A stretch of 64,000 bases of DNA. Source: Aureobasidium sp. EXF-3400 (taxonomy: Eukaryota; Ascomycota; Dothideomycetes; Dothideales; Saccotheciaceae). The DNA lies in the NCBI GenBank assembly GCA_024195585.1, contig SWBL01000131.1, positions 1 to 64,000 of the forward strand, given 5' to 3'. The translations under genes and the position numbers were made by a program. The notes below the pieces were generated by a model. The model had not been told where the DNA came from. It did not search any database and saw nothing but the letters and a program-made list of their open reading frames with translations. This document shows positions 21,205 to 32,500 of the stretch, one piece after another (position 1 is the first letter of the stretch; every line of letters starts with the position of its first letter).

Positions 21205-22191
21205 TTACTGAGCCTGGTGTTTCTCTTGTGCGTTCAATAGTTCCGACAGACCATCACCTATCTCCTTTTGTCCTTCGAGGTCGAGTTCAAGACGACTGCT
21301 GCATGTCTTCAGGGCGTACGGACTGCTTTTGAGATAAGAAAGGAAGTCGGATGGCTGACGGTTGTGTTGCTCGGGCGGAGGCACCTTCTTGGATGCTTCT
21401 TGACGAACTTTGATATACAAGGTTTCAAGATGGGAGAGGTTCAACTTTATCCAGTTCAGAATCTCAAACCAGTCTCCATCGACAAGGATACAAGATACGA
21501 TGTTGAGGGAAGAGATTGTGTCCTTGTGGACGTCGAGAAATTGCCTGAGAGTACCAGCCGAAACGTGGATCGTGCCTAATACAAGTCTATTCAGGCACTC
21601 GGAATTGACGCTACTCAAGAGCTTGTCGATCTTGCCAAACGTGTGGCTGTAAACAGCGGCCCAGTAACAGGGACCATCCCCGTTCACAAGTGTGAGAGTT
21701 TTGAGATGGGTCGCTCTGCACAGGACCTTCTTCCATAAGTGAGTAGGTGCCTCAAGATACTTGAATGTGATGTCTTGCAGATGACAAAACTCGAGTTCGG
21801 TTCCAACCTCCCGATCTTCGTAGTGCTCGAGTGGATCAGAGTAGAGCGACCACGACGTCAAGCGTACCGATCGCACGTGGGTACCAAAGTCCGAGAGAAG
21901 AAGATCAAAGAGCCAGTTGAAGCCATCGCGATTGGGATAAATGTGCAAGTCGGTAAAAATGCGTTCTCCTAGATTACTCGAAGCGAAATGTTTGGTGTGC
22001 TTGCAAACAAGGCGTAGGTTCGCAAGATCTTCAACAGTGAGATCGTCGTTTTCGATGATCAGAGCAAGGAGCTCGTTGGGCAATGCGAGCAGAGATCTTG
22101 ATGTGGTTGTTTCGCCGCTCTGAAGATGGTGCGGTGCTTGGTTTTTGGACGGTGATTGGAGCTGAGCTTTTTCAAATAGAGGACGCGACAA
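21205..22191 (-). CDS. F-box protein, tandem paralogue A
   Basis: The open frame codes for about 328 residues, but its left limit is TTG (22191). There is no ATG in frame down to the F-box, and a stop lies 60 bases upstream. A small upstream exon or a non-ATG start must be assumed, so the true start is unresolved. The F-box reads SLLALPNELLALIIENDDLTVEDLANLRLVCKHTKHFA. The same LANLRLVCK.T string occurs in the next gene. The rest is a weak leucine-rich pattern (HLKTLTLVNGDG, LNRLVLGTIHVSAGTLRQFL, HLETLYIKV), which suggests a degenerate LRR substrate domain. It probably acts as a substrate adaptor of an SCF ubiquitin ligase. Confidence 0.75.
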   Translation of the reverse strand: MSRPLFEKAQLQSPSKNQAPHHLQSGETTTSRSLLALPNELLALIIENDDLTVEDLANLRLVCKHTKHFASSNLGERIFTDLHIYPNRDGFNWLFDLLLSDFGTHVRSVRLTSWSLYSDPLEHYEDREVGTELEFCHLQDITFKYLEAPTHLWKKVLCRATHLKTLTLVNGDGPCYWAAVYSHTFGKIDKLLSSVNSECLNRLVLGTIHVSAGTLRQFLDVHKDTISSLNIVSCILVDGDWFEILNWIKLNLSHLETLYIKVRQEASKKVPPPEQHNRQPSDFLSYLKSSPYALKTCSSRLELDLEGQKEIGDGLSELLNAQEKHQAQ

Positions 22192-22747
22192 GGGAGTGAA
22201 GATCGGTCTTGTTGGTGGTTCTCGTTGTGGTCTGTGAATGGACTTTCAGTGGTTCATGTAGATGTTGAAAGTGCTTCGACTGATTGAAGAGTTGCGCTTG
22301 CTTGAGTTGGAAGTCGCCTCGGCTCGTGTTCCACCCAGTGTGACTCGTGCCTGCCGGAAGTGATCAGGAAAATGCCTCCGAGTGAGTAAGGCCTCGTCTC
22401 GCGGACAATAGTGTGCTCTTGTGAAAGCTATCTATCATTGTTGTCCGAGCCTCTGAGTCGCTCCTCATGTCGTCGTTGAGCCAACGCAAATTCCTGTGTA
22501 TTCAATCAGTTCGATATTTTCGCGTATCTATATATGAGAGTGCTCTTCAGATGTCTCGATCTCTCCTGATCTCCATGCCTGTTCGAATCAGAGCCCAAGC
22601 AGCTGTTTGCACTATCTTGTGGCACATATTCAGATATTATCACGAATAGGGACGTCCGTGAATTGCCTTCGACCAATTTCTGAGAAAAGCTACCTAGGCC
22701 ATGAGCAACCGATCCGTCCTCCGATCGTTCGTATCTGACCATGATCA
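22192..22747. other. spacer between the two F-box genes
   Basis: This is the upstream region of F-box gene A and the 3' flank of gene B. If gene A has a first exon, it must lie here; I could not place it. No other gene is seen. Confidence 0.45.
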
Positions 22748-23762
22748 CTATCTATATTGTTCCTGAAGAGAGGCAACGTAAGCCTCGATGCTCTCCTTGC
22801 CAACTTTTGTGACCAATTGTTCTGATACGATAGGTCTGAAACTTCCCCAAGCGGTCTCATAGACGAACTGCAGATCAATTTTCTCGAGACAGGAAAGATT
22901 CTGAGAGACCCAGAACAGTAAATCAGCGCAGCTTCCGCGTCTAAGTCCGCATCCACGGATTGATAGCTTACGTACGGTACCACGGTGTCTCTCAAGCAAA
23001 GCTTTGAGCGTCCTGACAGAGAAGATGATATCCGCAAGGTTCAGCTCAACGAGACGATCGGATTGAAGCTTGGAAAGTATCGCATCCACCTGCTCGCGTT
23101 CGCGGAGTTTCCCTGCTTTGTCGTCGATGCCATCACGATAAGATCCCGGAAAACCGTGTTGCGCATTCCAATGAATACCCCTGCGATCTCTGGCTGTGCT
23201 GAATGAGAAAGTGTTGAGGTGCTTTGCCTGTTCCAGTAAGTCTTTCAAAGCACTTGAAGAGTCTGTACTGCTTAAAGGAGATTCGATCTTGATGGTTTTG
23301 AGTGCGGAGTAGTCTGGGTGTGTTTTGGCATAGACCTGCATTTCCGTGAAGTTGTAGTCCCGCACAAAATGTACAGACTCGAGGAATAAGCGCAGACTTG
23401 AGGAGTAGATGGCCGCGAGACGCTCAAACTCTTCAACAGAAAAGTCTAGACGAAGACCTCCTTTGAAGCATTCCTTAGCAAATGCCTCAGTGGCGCACAG
23501 GTGAGTTCGTTTGCATACGAGGCGCAGATTGGCAAGACCGTCCTCAAACAATCTAGGATCCTGGAAGATCTTGAACAGTATCTCCGCTGGAAGGGCAAGC
23601 ATAGGAGACGACGTGAGACCGTCGGTAGTCTGGAGACGAACATCTGGTCAGAGAGAGCATCACGCAGTGATTTTGGGCTTTTCGCACCTTTGTGAGATCA
23701 CCTTCAATTGATCGAACGGGACTTGCAAACTCCATCTCTTGCATAGGCCTGGCTCGGATCAT
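22748..23762 (-). CDS. F-box protein, tandem paralogue B
   Basis: Exons are 23762-23688 and 23629-22748, with a 58 nt intron (GTGCGA..CTCCAG); the product is 318 aa. The start ATG at 23762 (MIRARPMQEMEF) is the first in frame; the open frame extends upstream to a GTG at 23837 with an acidic stretch (YYSDDDEDPSAS), so an upstream exon is possible. The F-box is MLALPAEILFKIFQDPRLFEDGLANLRLVCKRTHLCA, with the LANLRLVCK.T core shared with paralogue A. Later leucine-rich segments (RLVELNLADIIFSVRTLKALLERHRGTVRKLSIRGC, LSCLEKIDLQFV) align in order with those of A (LNRLVLGTIHVSAGTLRQFLDVHKDTISSLNIVSC). The two genes are therefore old tandem duplicates. Confidence 0.78.
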
Positions 23763-24992
23763 AGTATTGTCTGGACTTGCGCTCGGGTCCTCGTCATCAT
23801 CACTGTAATAGACCTCGTGGTCTGAATCATATGCCACGCACGACGTGTGGTGGTTGAAGTGATAGTGAGATTTTGGGAGAGGATAACGGTAAAACGTTGT
23901 CGTGTGTAAGCAGAGGCAGTGATGATATTGAGAGGTTCAAATATTCTTGGTGTTGTGCATTGGACAGGGTCAGCAAAGTCGAAAGAGTCTGTCTAGTCGT
24001 TGTTGACCTGGGATCGGTTTGTGAATGTGTTTTGACTTTCACTCAAGGAAACTGCGACTGGTTCGAGCCTGCCAATCACCTTTGACTGTCAGTGCGGCTT
24101 GTTCTGGAGACTGTCACTATCACTAGATAGTGAGTAGTGATGAGTTGACAACATTCGGTCTCACAAATACATAAATGTTTAGACAGCCGAAGAAACATAG
24201 TCCAGAAGATCTGAGAAAGTATTTTCTTATCAAGTGAAGCTCTGATGCACAGCGCAGTTACGATTTCACCAATGGCCTTCATCCCAGCCTTTCCAGGTAA
24301 GTGAGCTATAGAGCGCTGCCTGAACGGTTGACAAGATCAAGACATCGTTTCGTTCTTATGGACCATCCTTGATTGTGTCCTCGTTCTACAAGGGGTTGTG
24401 TCATATCGCTCAGGAGCGAGCTCGAGCAGGCTGAGGAAGAAGGCCGTGTCAAAAATTCGGAAAGACTGCGGCGTGATGTCGCCATGATCGCGGGGTTCGT
24501 CAAACGATCGGAAGATGGAATGAAGACTTCAGATTCCTGTAATAGCAAGGCACACAGTTTGTACACACAGAAGATGATTTGAGAGCATGCAAGAACGGTA
24601 GAGCAAGCCGCCCGGCAATTTGCAAAGAAACATGTCAAGCCGACGAGCGAACAAAGCAAGAGCGAAGGCCGACAGCGGGAAATCAGGCTGAAGGAAAGAA
24701 CGAGCTGTGACGTCAGAAAGTTGCCCCACACTAGCAACATCATCGGCGGGCTGGGACATGAGCTACATCTACCACGACCTCTGCTCTTTTTCCTTTCTGT
24801 CAACAAACATCTCACTCGAACAAATCAACTCTTTCAACTTTTTCAATCCCCACAGTAAGCTTCTCGCATCATTGCACCATCAAGCAAGACACTAACGACT
24901 CTCACAGCACCCCAAAACACCTTCAGTACGCCAACCCCACCTTCCTCAACGCATCCCATCACACGACGTGTCTAACAAAAAGCCCAACAGCA
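23763..24992. other. divergent promoter region of F-box B and the small hydrophilic protein
   Basis: There are 1.2 kb without a gene that I can support. A minus-strand frame at 24306-24815 has no domain. The right end holds the 5' UTR and the UTR intron of the next gene. Confidence 0.5.
24855..24907 (+). other. 5' UTR intron of the small hydrophilic protein gene
   Basis: The donor is GTAAGC (24855), the branch point is ACTAACGAC, and the acceptor CTCACAG ends at 24907, giving 53 nt. It lies 86 bp upstream of the ATG. Splicing is inferred from the complete set of signals. Confidence 0.6.
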
Positions 24993-25208
24993 ATGTCTGC
25001 CCCCAACGCCGGCCGTCAGTCCCCCGACCCCGAGAACCAGAGCGGCAAGCAGCAAGCCGAGCCCACCTCCGGCAACCCCAACCAGCAGGGTGCCGAGCCC
25101 TCTGAGGGTTCCAAGGAGGCCTCGAAGAACCAGTTGGACGGCCTTGAGAGCAACCCCACCGGTCCCCTCGACCAGGCCGCCAAGGACAAGACCTCCAAGA
25201 CCACCTAA
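24993..25208 (+). CDS. small conserved hydrophilic, disordered protein
   Basis: This 71-aa protein starts at the ATG at 24993. The sequence is rich in Gly, Pro, Ser, Gln, Lys and Glu without any hydrophobic core: it begins MSAPNAGRQSPDPENQSG, has KNQLDGLESNPTGPLDQAA near the end, and closes with KDKTSKTT. I recall similar small proteins across Pezizomycotina with the same MSAPNAGRQSP start and GLESNP..PLD..A motif; their function is not known to me. Codon use is strongly biased to C-ending codons (AAC, CCC, ACC, GGC, TCC), unlike the neighbouring F-box genes, which points to a highly expressed gene. The 5' UTR intron and CT-rich promoter agree with that. It may be a stress-type hydrophilin, but that is a guess. 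Confidence 0.8.
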   Translation: MSAPNAGRQSPDPENQSGKQQAEPTSGNPNQQGAEPSEGSKEASKNQLDGLESNPTGPLDQAAKDKTSKTT

Positions 25209-25641
25209 ATGCGTCGCCTTTCTCCCTTTTCACGAATTTCGATCCCGTCTGTAATCATGGCGGAGGAATGTTTATGACTTGATTGTTTCGCCTCGTTGAG
25301 CGTGGACAATCTCTATACCCATAGATACATTGAATGTATATCAAAATTCACTTCAAACCAATCAAACAACACATCTCGTGTCGCTTTCGTGATATGACCG
25401 CGTGGAACGACTCACGAAATCGCTCATGGCTCTCGTCAGCCTTAAAAGTGACATGTTAAGCTAATCAAGGACGGACACTTTAGAGGGTCGAAGAAGGGTC
25501 AGACATGCAAAACAGAGATGTTCATCAGAGATTGTGCAAGCTAGCGCCTCACTGGTTTGCATCCGACTTGCATTGTCTCTTCTCTAAGCAATTTTCCAGG
25601 GTCGCGGGGGTAACCCTGTTCACGAATGAAGATGTGATTTC
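25209..25641. other. convergent intergenic region
   Basis: These are the 3' flanks of the small hydrophilic protein gene (+) and the gene at 25642-27148 (-). Nothing else is seen. Confidence 0.5.
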
Positions 25642-27148
25642 TCAAGGGTTTGCCTCACCTCCTTTTATAACTGTGCCCGTCCTGTATTCGCTCGGATCCC
25701 CACTCATCTCTTCGCTCATAGGAGTGGCGGCCTGTGCGAGAACTTGGTCGGATGCCCCTTGCTTGAACGAGCTTTTACGAGACTGGTCAGCAATCTCAAC
25801 CTCTTCCTCTCCACCTGAGGACCTCGATTTGGCCGCTTCATCCTTCACTGCCTCGAGGTGCTCATTGAATCCATCTATCAGTTCAAACCCAAAGCGCTGT
25901 AAGATTCGCACCACTGCGGTAATGGTTCCAATGAAATGTGCGTCGCGCTTACGTAACATTGGGATCTCAGGGTTATAGCATCCCTCGACTGCGATTCTGT
26001 AAGCCCATTGTGGCCCCGGTGTATCGAGTTTTTTGGTCCATCGCCGGAAGTCGCTAGGTTGGAGTTTCTCCGTAAGAAATCTCAGAGCTCGGTTTGCGGT
26101 CGTGAAGCTCAGATGTTCCAGTCTGGCCGAGGTGGCTTCTGGTGTCAATGGAATTCTAACATCGTCTTTCTTAACAGAATTTCTGTAAGTCTTTATGACA
26201 GCAGCCAAGGCTTCAACGTATGTTGGGGCAGTTGAAACAGCTTTGATGTTCCACTTCGGTACAGCCAAGGTGATTTGATAATGAGCGTCGGGTTGGTTGT
26301 CGGACATCCTGAGGTCGAATCTAGGGAATAAGCCGTACTTTGCAGCCCACTCATATAGCTGTACACTGACTCAGTACTTGTGCAGAATGTACAATAAGGC
26401 AGAGAGCTCACCCCTATAAGCTTCCTTGATTCGATAGTGCCCTTGTAGATTGTATCAAGCTCGCCAAGTTGATACAATTGTGAGACTCGTGCAATGTGCT
26501 GGTTGTCAAATGCCTCTTGCTGGGAAGATGTGATCAGTCTCAGTGGGCGTGATAGTTCAGCGGTGTTAGACGTACCTTGGTATACCCATAGGACACTACG
26601 GTGCGAACTCCCAATAGAGCCAGCGAGGCGTGAGAGGTGCACTCAAATATGGAACCAGTGTTTGAGAACTCATGCCTTTTGATACGAAAACTTGATTTAG
26701 GCAATGCATCTTTCCAGCGATCCACAAACACGAGAGCTGTGTCAAGCCCGCCGGCATCACCGGGGTTCAGTGCGTTCTTCCACTTCTTCCAGTAGTCATC
26801 GGGCGGTAAAATGAGATTCGAACGCCATTTGTTGACACTGATATGATCCAGGCGTTTGTGATGTTGCAGCGCTGCTGAAGTCCGCTCATCAGAAGGGTCA
26901 GTGTGAGGCACTGTAGCTTCTTTTCTGGGATATCGGTGGACGACAGTTTTCTTAGGGAAACTTCTTTCGATATTGGTAACCTCAGAAGGCTTCCTCTGAG
27001 TGATGACATGGCGAATGTTAAGATGGCGAACAGTACCAAGTTGATGGGACTGATGAGCTTTCGTGTCAAGTGCTGTTGAAAGCAACAAACATGATTCCCG
27101 AGATCTCAAAATTGCACAGGATATCGCACGCGAACGAACACTTAACAT
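25642..27148 (-). CDS. probable mitochondrial protein with dsRNA-binding-like segments
   Basis: Exons are 27148-26576, 26519-26412 and 26358-25642; both introns keep phase 0. The product is 465 aa. The N-terminus (MLSVRSRAISCAILRSRESC) has five Arg and one Glu in 20 residues, and more Arg/His follow, which fits a mitochondrial presequence. Two or three segments resemble the alpha-beta-beta-beta-alpha dsRNA-binding fold. The clearest begins KLIGLYEWAAKYGLFPRFDL, continues AHYQITLAVPKWNIKAVS and ends TYVEALAAVIKTYRN. An earlier one ends with YTKQEAFDNQHIARVSQLYQLGEL. The C-terminus is acidic and Ser-rich. I recall such LYEWAAK..PRF segments in the N-terminal parts of fungal DEAH RNA helicases, yet no helicase domain follows here. 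It may bind structured mitochondrial RNA; this is inference. It is divergent from AAR2, 430 bp apart. Confidence 0.7.
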
Positions 27149-27578
27149 TTTCGTTCAATTATTCGCATTGATGTTGATCAAGATGGTAACGCAAGAACGT
27201 ATTAGAGTGTATAGGTGCCAAGACTTGCATCGCTCGGGTGCTTGAGTCAGCAAGGACGGACATGACTCGAGGCAATACCTGCCTCCATCGCCTACACCCA
27301 TCGTTCGTTCTTTCCAATGTCATGTCAATCAAGAATTTCATGTAATCTCATATACAAAAGTGCGAAGATCAAGCGGCGATCATCTCGTGCAGAACAGCGA
27401 TAAGCTCTGTGGTTGTACTCTTCCTCCATCAAGAAAACCTCAGACATCTTCGCCTCCATAATTTTTCGTTTACTGCAGGCAGCATCAGGCATTTGTCGCT
27501 CTGGTGGGCAGAACGAACGATCGGTTGATCAAATCCTCCTGTAACCATCGCCCAGGATCGTTTGGAAAAACATTCAAT
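27149..27578. other. divergent promoter region
   Basis: This is the shared upstream region of the mitochondrial candidate (-) and AAR2 (+). No separate gene is seen. Confidence 0.5.
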
Positions 27579-28970
27579 ATGAACGCCATCACACCGGCCA
27601 TCTTATTACTAAATCTGCCACCCTCGGCTCTGGGTGGCATGGACCTGCTCTCCTTCACCACCACTCCAAAATTTCAAGGCATCAAGAACATACCTCCTGG
27701 ATTGCATTTTGTTTTTGTGGGCTCAACCAGTACACTTTCTGTTCGTCATGGAGTGTGGATTAAGGTGAATGCACCATCTTCCGGTCCTCCAGATTTTTTC
27801 ATTCGCAAATGGGACACGAACAGCGAGGAACTATTGCCAGAAACAGATACGACCACACTTCTGCAGCAACGAGCAAATCTCGGGAGGATCTGGAGAGACA
27901 ATTTGACACCGTATCGACAGAGCGCTTCACAGGGTTCGGTAGCTACGGAAGAAACAAATCGCTGGGTGCAACTTACAGACTGCATTTCAGAATCGCTTCT
28001 GGCGCGTGTGTTAGATGCAGACGCTGAGACTTGGACACTCACATCATCTAGCAGCGCCAAACAAGATTTTGACGATATTCCAGGACTCTCTGCATCTGAC
28101 ATTACTGGCAACGAGCGTGAGCTACGTGTTCTGCCCGTAGACCTCAAGCAAACATGGCGCGAAGGAGCAACTGGACGCGAACGTACTGAAGCCGCACAAG
28201 ATCGTTCATGGGCACTCGCAGATCTCACCACACGAGTCTGCAACAACGACATAAATCAAATCATCGGCGAGCTGCAATTCTGTTTTGTCATGGTGTTGAC
28301 GCTGAACAATTATTCCTGTCTAGAGCAATGGCGCAGGATACTCGATCTTGTCTTGACTTGTGTCAGTGCAGTGACCACACAACCATCCTTCTTTGTACGC
28401 GCGCTTGCAACAATCAAGCTCCAGCTCCAACACGGTCAAGATGTCGAGACCGGCCTCTTCGACCTCAGCGACGATGGCGCAACATTTTTGAAGTCGCTAC
28501 TCCTAAGGTTCAAGAAATCACTGGACAGACTTCCCGGAGATGCCCACGCAGATGTGGTAGATGAATTGGATGACCTCCTTGCCTACACACAAGAATCGCT
28601 AGGTTGGCAAGTACAACAGGGCTCGTTCGCACGCACAGGCATGCTGAGTCTCGAAGACGGCGAAGAGGTTGAGATGGACAACACAACTTTCGACGAGGAT
28701 GACGAGGCTGGCGAATATGCGCCCACTATCGTCGAGTTGTCAGCTGAGCAGATGAAATTGCTTGGTATTGACGAATCTGTACAACAAGTCATGAGTGGTA
28801 ACAAAACGCCTAACCTTCGCGACCGCTTGCAGAAGGATCAGGCAGATGCCGGGCGTGATGGTTACCAGTATGAGGTGCAGAGTGACGAGGAGTCGGAAAA
28901 GGAAGTTCAAGCATTCGACGACGATGAAGAAGAGGAATTGGATCTTGAAGATATGGATGCTCGATACTGA
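27579..28970 (+). CDS. AAR2: AAR2-family U5 snRNP assembly factor
   Basis: This is an intronless 463-aa frame from the ATG at 27579; the frame upstream opens only at alternative codons. The N-terminus has the family hallmark: a hydrophobic strand ILLLNLPPSALGGMDLLSF followed by FQGIKNIPPGLHFVFVGST (about 33-51), then HGVWIKV. In yeast, Aar2 binds the C-terminal part of Prp8 in the cytoplasm and holds the U5 particle in a precursor state until Brr2 replaces it. The C-terminal half has the helical AAR2 domain (IIGELQFCFVMVLTLNNYSCLEQWRRILDLVLTC), and the chain ends in a very acidic tail (SDEESEKEVQAFDDDEEEELDLEDMDARY), common in filamentous fungi. I am confident of the family. Confidence 0.9.
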   Translation: MNAITPAILLLNLPPSALGGMDLLSFTTTPKFQGIKNIPPGLHFVFVGSTSTLSVRHGVWIKVNAPSSGPPDFFIRKWDTNSEELLPETDTTTLLQQRANLGRIWRDNLTPYRQSASQGSVATEETNRWVQLTDCISESLLARVLDADAETWTLTSSSSAKQDFDDIPGLSASDITGNERELRVLPVDLKQTWREGATGRERTEAAQDRSWALADLTTRVCNNDINQIIGELQFCFVMVLTLNNYSCLEQWRRILDLVLTCVSAVTTQPSFFVRALATIKLQLQHGQDVETGLFDLSDDGATFLKSLLLRFKKSLDRLPGDAHADVVDELDDLLAYTQESLGWQVQQGSFARTGMLSLEDGEEVEMDNTTFDEDDEAGEYAPTIVELSAEQMKLLGIDESVQQVMSGNKTPNLRDRLQKDQADAGRDGYQYEVQSDEESEKEVQAFDDDEEEELDLEDMDARY

Positions 28971-29512
28971 GTCTGGCATAAGGGGTAAAGAAACATTTCC
29001 GAATCTCGTTTGGCAGACTTGCAAGAAGCGTGTGGGCGCTTCAAGACAGAACCAGGGTCTCAAATCTCGCACGACGGGCTGCGATTCTGAAAACCTTTAA
29101 GAATGCAAGAATAAGTCACTCGCAGCCAAGCGCGTTTTGATGCACGTCTGCATCAGAAAGATATGCAAGCACGTCTCTCATGACCATTAGTCACGAATAG
29201 AGATCACTGCAAAACAGACACAAAACCCCGCCAAAGAACAAGGGAAGCAAGCAGGAGAAATCGACCGCAAAAACGGCTCCGCGCTCTTTTCACAGAGCCG
29301 GCGAATCGATCTTCGTAACACTACTGTATATCTAGCTAGACTGCGAGGTAGCGCACAGCCTCCTCTACACCGAAGACCTCCTTTTTCTTAGCCATCGTCA
29401 ATCCCAAAGCTTTCCACTTGTCCACCGCTCCCTTCATTTTGTACAGAACAACGCCTTTCCAAACTCCATATGCTAAATGAACAAACCCATCCATTGTAGA
29501 AGAGAACAAGTC
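28971..29512. other. convergent 3' flanks of AAR2 and NIC96
   Basis: No gene is seen. An A-rich segment at 29215-29280 probably belongs to the NIC96 3' UTR. Confidence 0.5.
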
Positions 29513-32500
29513 TTAGTAAGCACCAACGTCACCGCCAACACGAGTAAGCACCTCAAACACTCTGGGCTGCAACTTATATTGGATCAAGCCAGCAAAGACC
29601 ATGGTGTCCTTGGCAACCTGCAGGATATCCTCAGCCACCTTTTCGCGACCACGCTCCTCAAAGCCTGCGGGCGATGAGCGGAGGTACTCGCGCTGTTGAC
29701 CACAGCAGGTGATGGTCCAGATGAGCAGGTTGCCAATGTTGCGAGCGACTGGAGGAGGCAGGTTGCTGAAGGCATTGGCGGATGCACGGATGAGGCTCAT
29801 GTTGCCGCCTGCCGAGATGGGAAGGCAGTTCAAGCTGTTGAGAGCATCAAGAGCAATAGCCCAGCGGCCTTCGGCGACGAGGGACTTGGCTTCGGCCATA
29901 CCGAGGAGAAGCGTGCAGGACTCACGGTTGACCTGCTTGATCTTGGCGGCATGGAGCTGATTGCTCTCATACAATGCACGCATGTTGCGGGTCAATGTGT
30001 AAGGGTCCTCGACGGCGGTCAGACTGAGAGATGCCGAAGTCTCGGCGGCAGTAGGATCGCGAGGATTGAGAGGAGTAAGGCGCAGGGGCGCATCGCCCAG
30101 CTCGACACTGATGGCTTCCGACAGAGCCTTGTTGCAGATGGTAATGACGTTATCGTATTCCTCAGCCAGGTGGTAAAGCAGGACAGCATCAGTGACACGG
30201 CCGTTGTCGTCAGCAATCTGGGCAGCACTGATAGTGATGTAGCGCAAGAATGCTCTCTCGTCGGCAATACGAATGATCCTGAGACGTTGCTCGATGGAAC
30301 CTGGAATGCGTTGACCATCCGAGCGGATGTCTCCGAGCAATTGGGCAAATTCGCGAGTCTCCAGAACAAGTTCACGAAGACCATCGTGGCAGAGTGCGAC
30401 TTGGCGTTGTCCGATCTCACCACCCAGATCTCCGTTCAAACATATCAGAGCAATGTAGTCAGCGGCAGTTGTGGGTGATTGAGCGCGGAAGTCCTTAGTG
30501 TAGTAGCCAACCAGATGAGCGAAGCTGATCTGGGGTTTCTGGCTTGTGGTGTATGACAAGAGATCCTCAGAATTGCTGTAGTCATTGACACGCAAGAGAC
30601 CATAGTAGTTCAAGGCAATGGCAAAGTGCACAGCGCTGAGGTAGTTGTTGGGGTACAACCAAGCAATAGCGCTCTCAAACTGACCAGCCAGGATTTGAAG
30701 GAAGAAGTAGGTGCCATATCCAGCAGCACCTTCAGCGCCCTGAACGAAATGCCTTTGACCAACTTCGTGGATGACGTTTCTGACATCGTCGAGACCGAAG
30801 ACCTCAGAAGCTGTCTCCTCGACACGGTTGACCTCACGGGCAAGCACAAACTGCAGCCAGACCCAGTCTTCCATGTTCTGGTTGATGCCGTCAAGTGTGC
30901 GTCTACCGAGCTCGCAGCGACCGATGATCTTGAAGCAGGCCATACGGTAAGGGTCGACGCTGTTTTCGGGAGCGAATTGTGCACGTTGAGAGTAGGTATT
31001 GTTGATTCTGGTTTGCAGCTCTGGAGGAAGGCGACGGTCGGTGCTGCGTGCGTAGCTGGCGAGGAAGAGAGGGAAGTTGCGATCGCAAGCCTTAATGGCA
31101 CGTTCGTTGTCGGCCACATACTCGGCAGCTTCGTTGACGAGACCAGCGCGAAGAAGGTAGAAGATGAGAACCCAGGGGTAGTCGTCATTGATCATCTGCA
31201 GCTCGCTGGTGTCGGGACCGAGCTCCTTGCGGGCAGCACGTAGACGAACGTAGGCGCGAACTTTGTTGATGACCGAAGGGACACCTCCAAGAGCAGCCTC
31301 CTTGGCGTTCTTCAGGATGGCTGTTTCGAGCTGGGCGAGGAACTGCTTTTCGAGGAAACGTCTGGAGCCGTCGATGATGCGTTTACGAAGATCGAAGGCT
31401 TTGCGCGAGTTGGGTACGTCGTCGAGGTAGTCTTGTGCAAATTGACGTTCCCTGATGGCGTGGGGGTCGGATGAGGTTTGGAAGTCGGGGCTTTCGCCAA
31501 CAATGTCGGCAAGAGCCTTGTAAGCATCGACGAGCTTTGATGTGTCTTCGGCTGAGGGCTGGGCCTCGACTTCAACGAAGTTGTGCAGGAGCGGGTAGAG
31601 ACGACCCTCGATGCGGGCAATGTTGAGCTCCTTGACCTTGTTGGAGTACTTGTCCTGCTTGTCTCTAAGCATACGGTTTTCGCTCACGTTCTGCAGACCA
31701 GCAGGAGTTTTCTCGGCCACGTCGGTGAACTGGCTGGCTCTCGAAGTCTGTCTACCAGTGGCTCCGAGCACAGACTTGGAGCCCATTCTTGAAGAACCGG
31801 CCGAGGCGCCGAAAGGTGCTCTGCGACTAGATCGGCCGAATGCGCCGCGTGCACCGTCAGTGGTTGTTCCCTCAAAGCTGGCCTCTGCCTTGTCCGACTT
31901 CTTAGTGATGCCAAAGTGCTCGTAGATTTCCTTGCGCTTCTGCTCCCAGTTGCATTGCAGGTTGTCCTCGATGAAACGGTCGAAGTCTCTCTTTGAATCT
32001 TCCATGAACTCGTCGAAAAGATCCTTCTTCTCCTTTTGGTAAAGACTCTCGACGTAGGTATCAAGATCGCCGTACAGAGGATCGTTCGCAGCGATGGGCG
32101 CAGGGGCCTTTGCGGCAGCGCTGTTTGTGAAGAGGTTGAGGTCGCGAAGGGCGGCGCCTGTGTTGACGCCCGAGGCAGCGAGCAGATAGTGGGCCTTGCT
32201 ATCAGGTGTGTACTGCTGGCCTAATCCGCGCACCTTTTTCTGAATATCGCCCAAGCCCAATTGCAGCGTAGGCAATTCTCCGAATGCGCCCATGCCTGTG
32301 TTTGTGCCAGCCTCGGCTCCTTGTCTCTTGATGTTGCGCTCGATCAGGTTGTCAAAGTAAACGGGTCTGGCATTCTGCTCTTGCTGTCCAGCAGGTGCGG
32401 TGCTTGCGCCTAGTGCTACGCTCTGGTTAGTGGTGGTCCCTTGACGACAGAGGAGTTTGGTATCTCACCTTGGTTGTTTCCGCCAAAGACAGACTGCTGA

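Noticed and set aside
24306..24815. 169-codon minus-strand frame
   Set aside because: The Cys/Ser/Arg-rich translation has no domain and lies in the promoter region of the small hydrophilic protein gene.
29696..31243. Two long + strand frames (260 and 205 codons)
   Set aside because: They are antisense shadows of NIC96; no domain, and they share the biased composition of other shadows.
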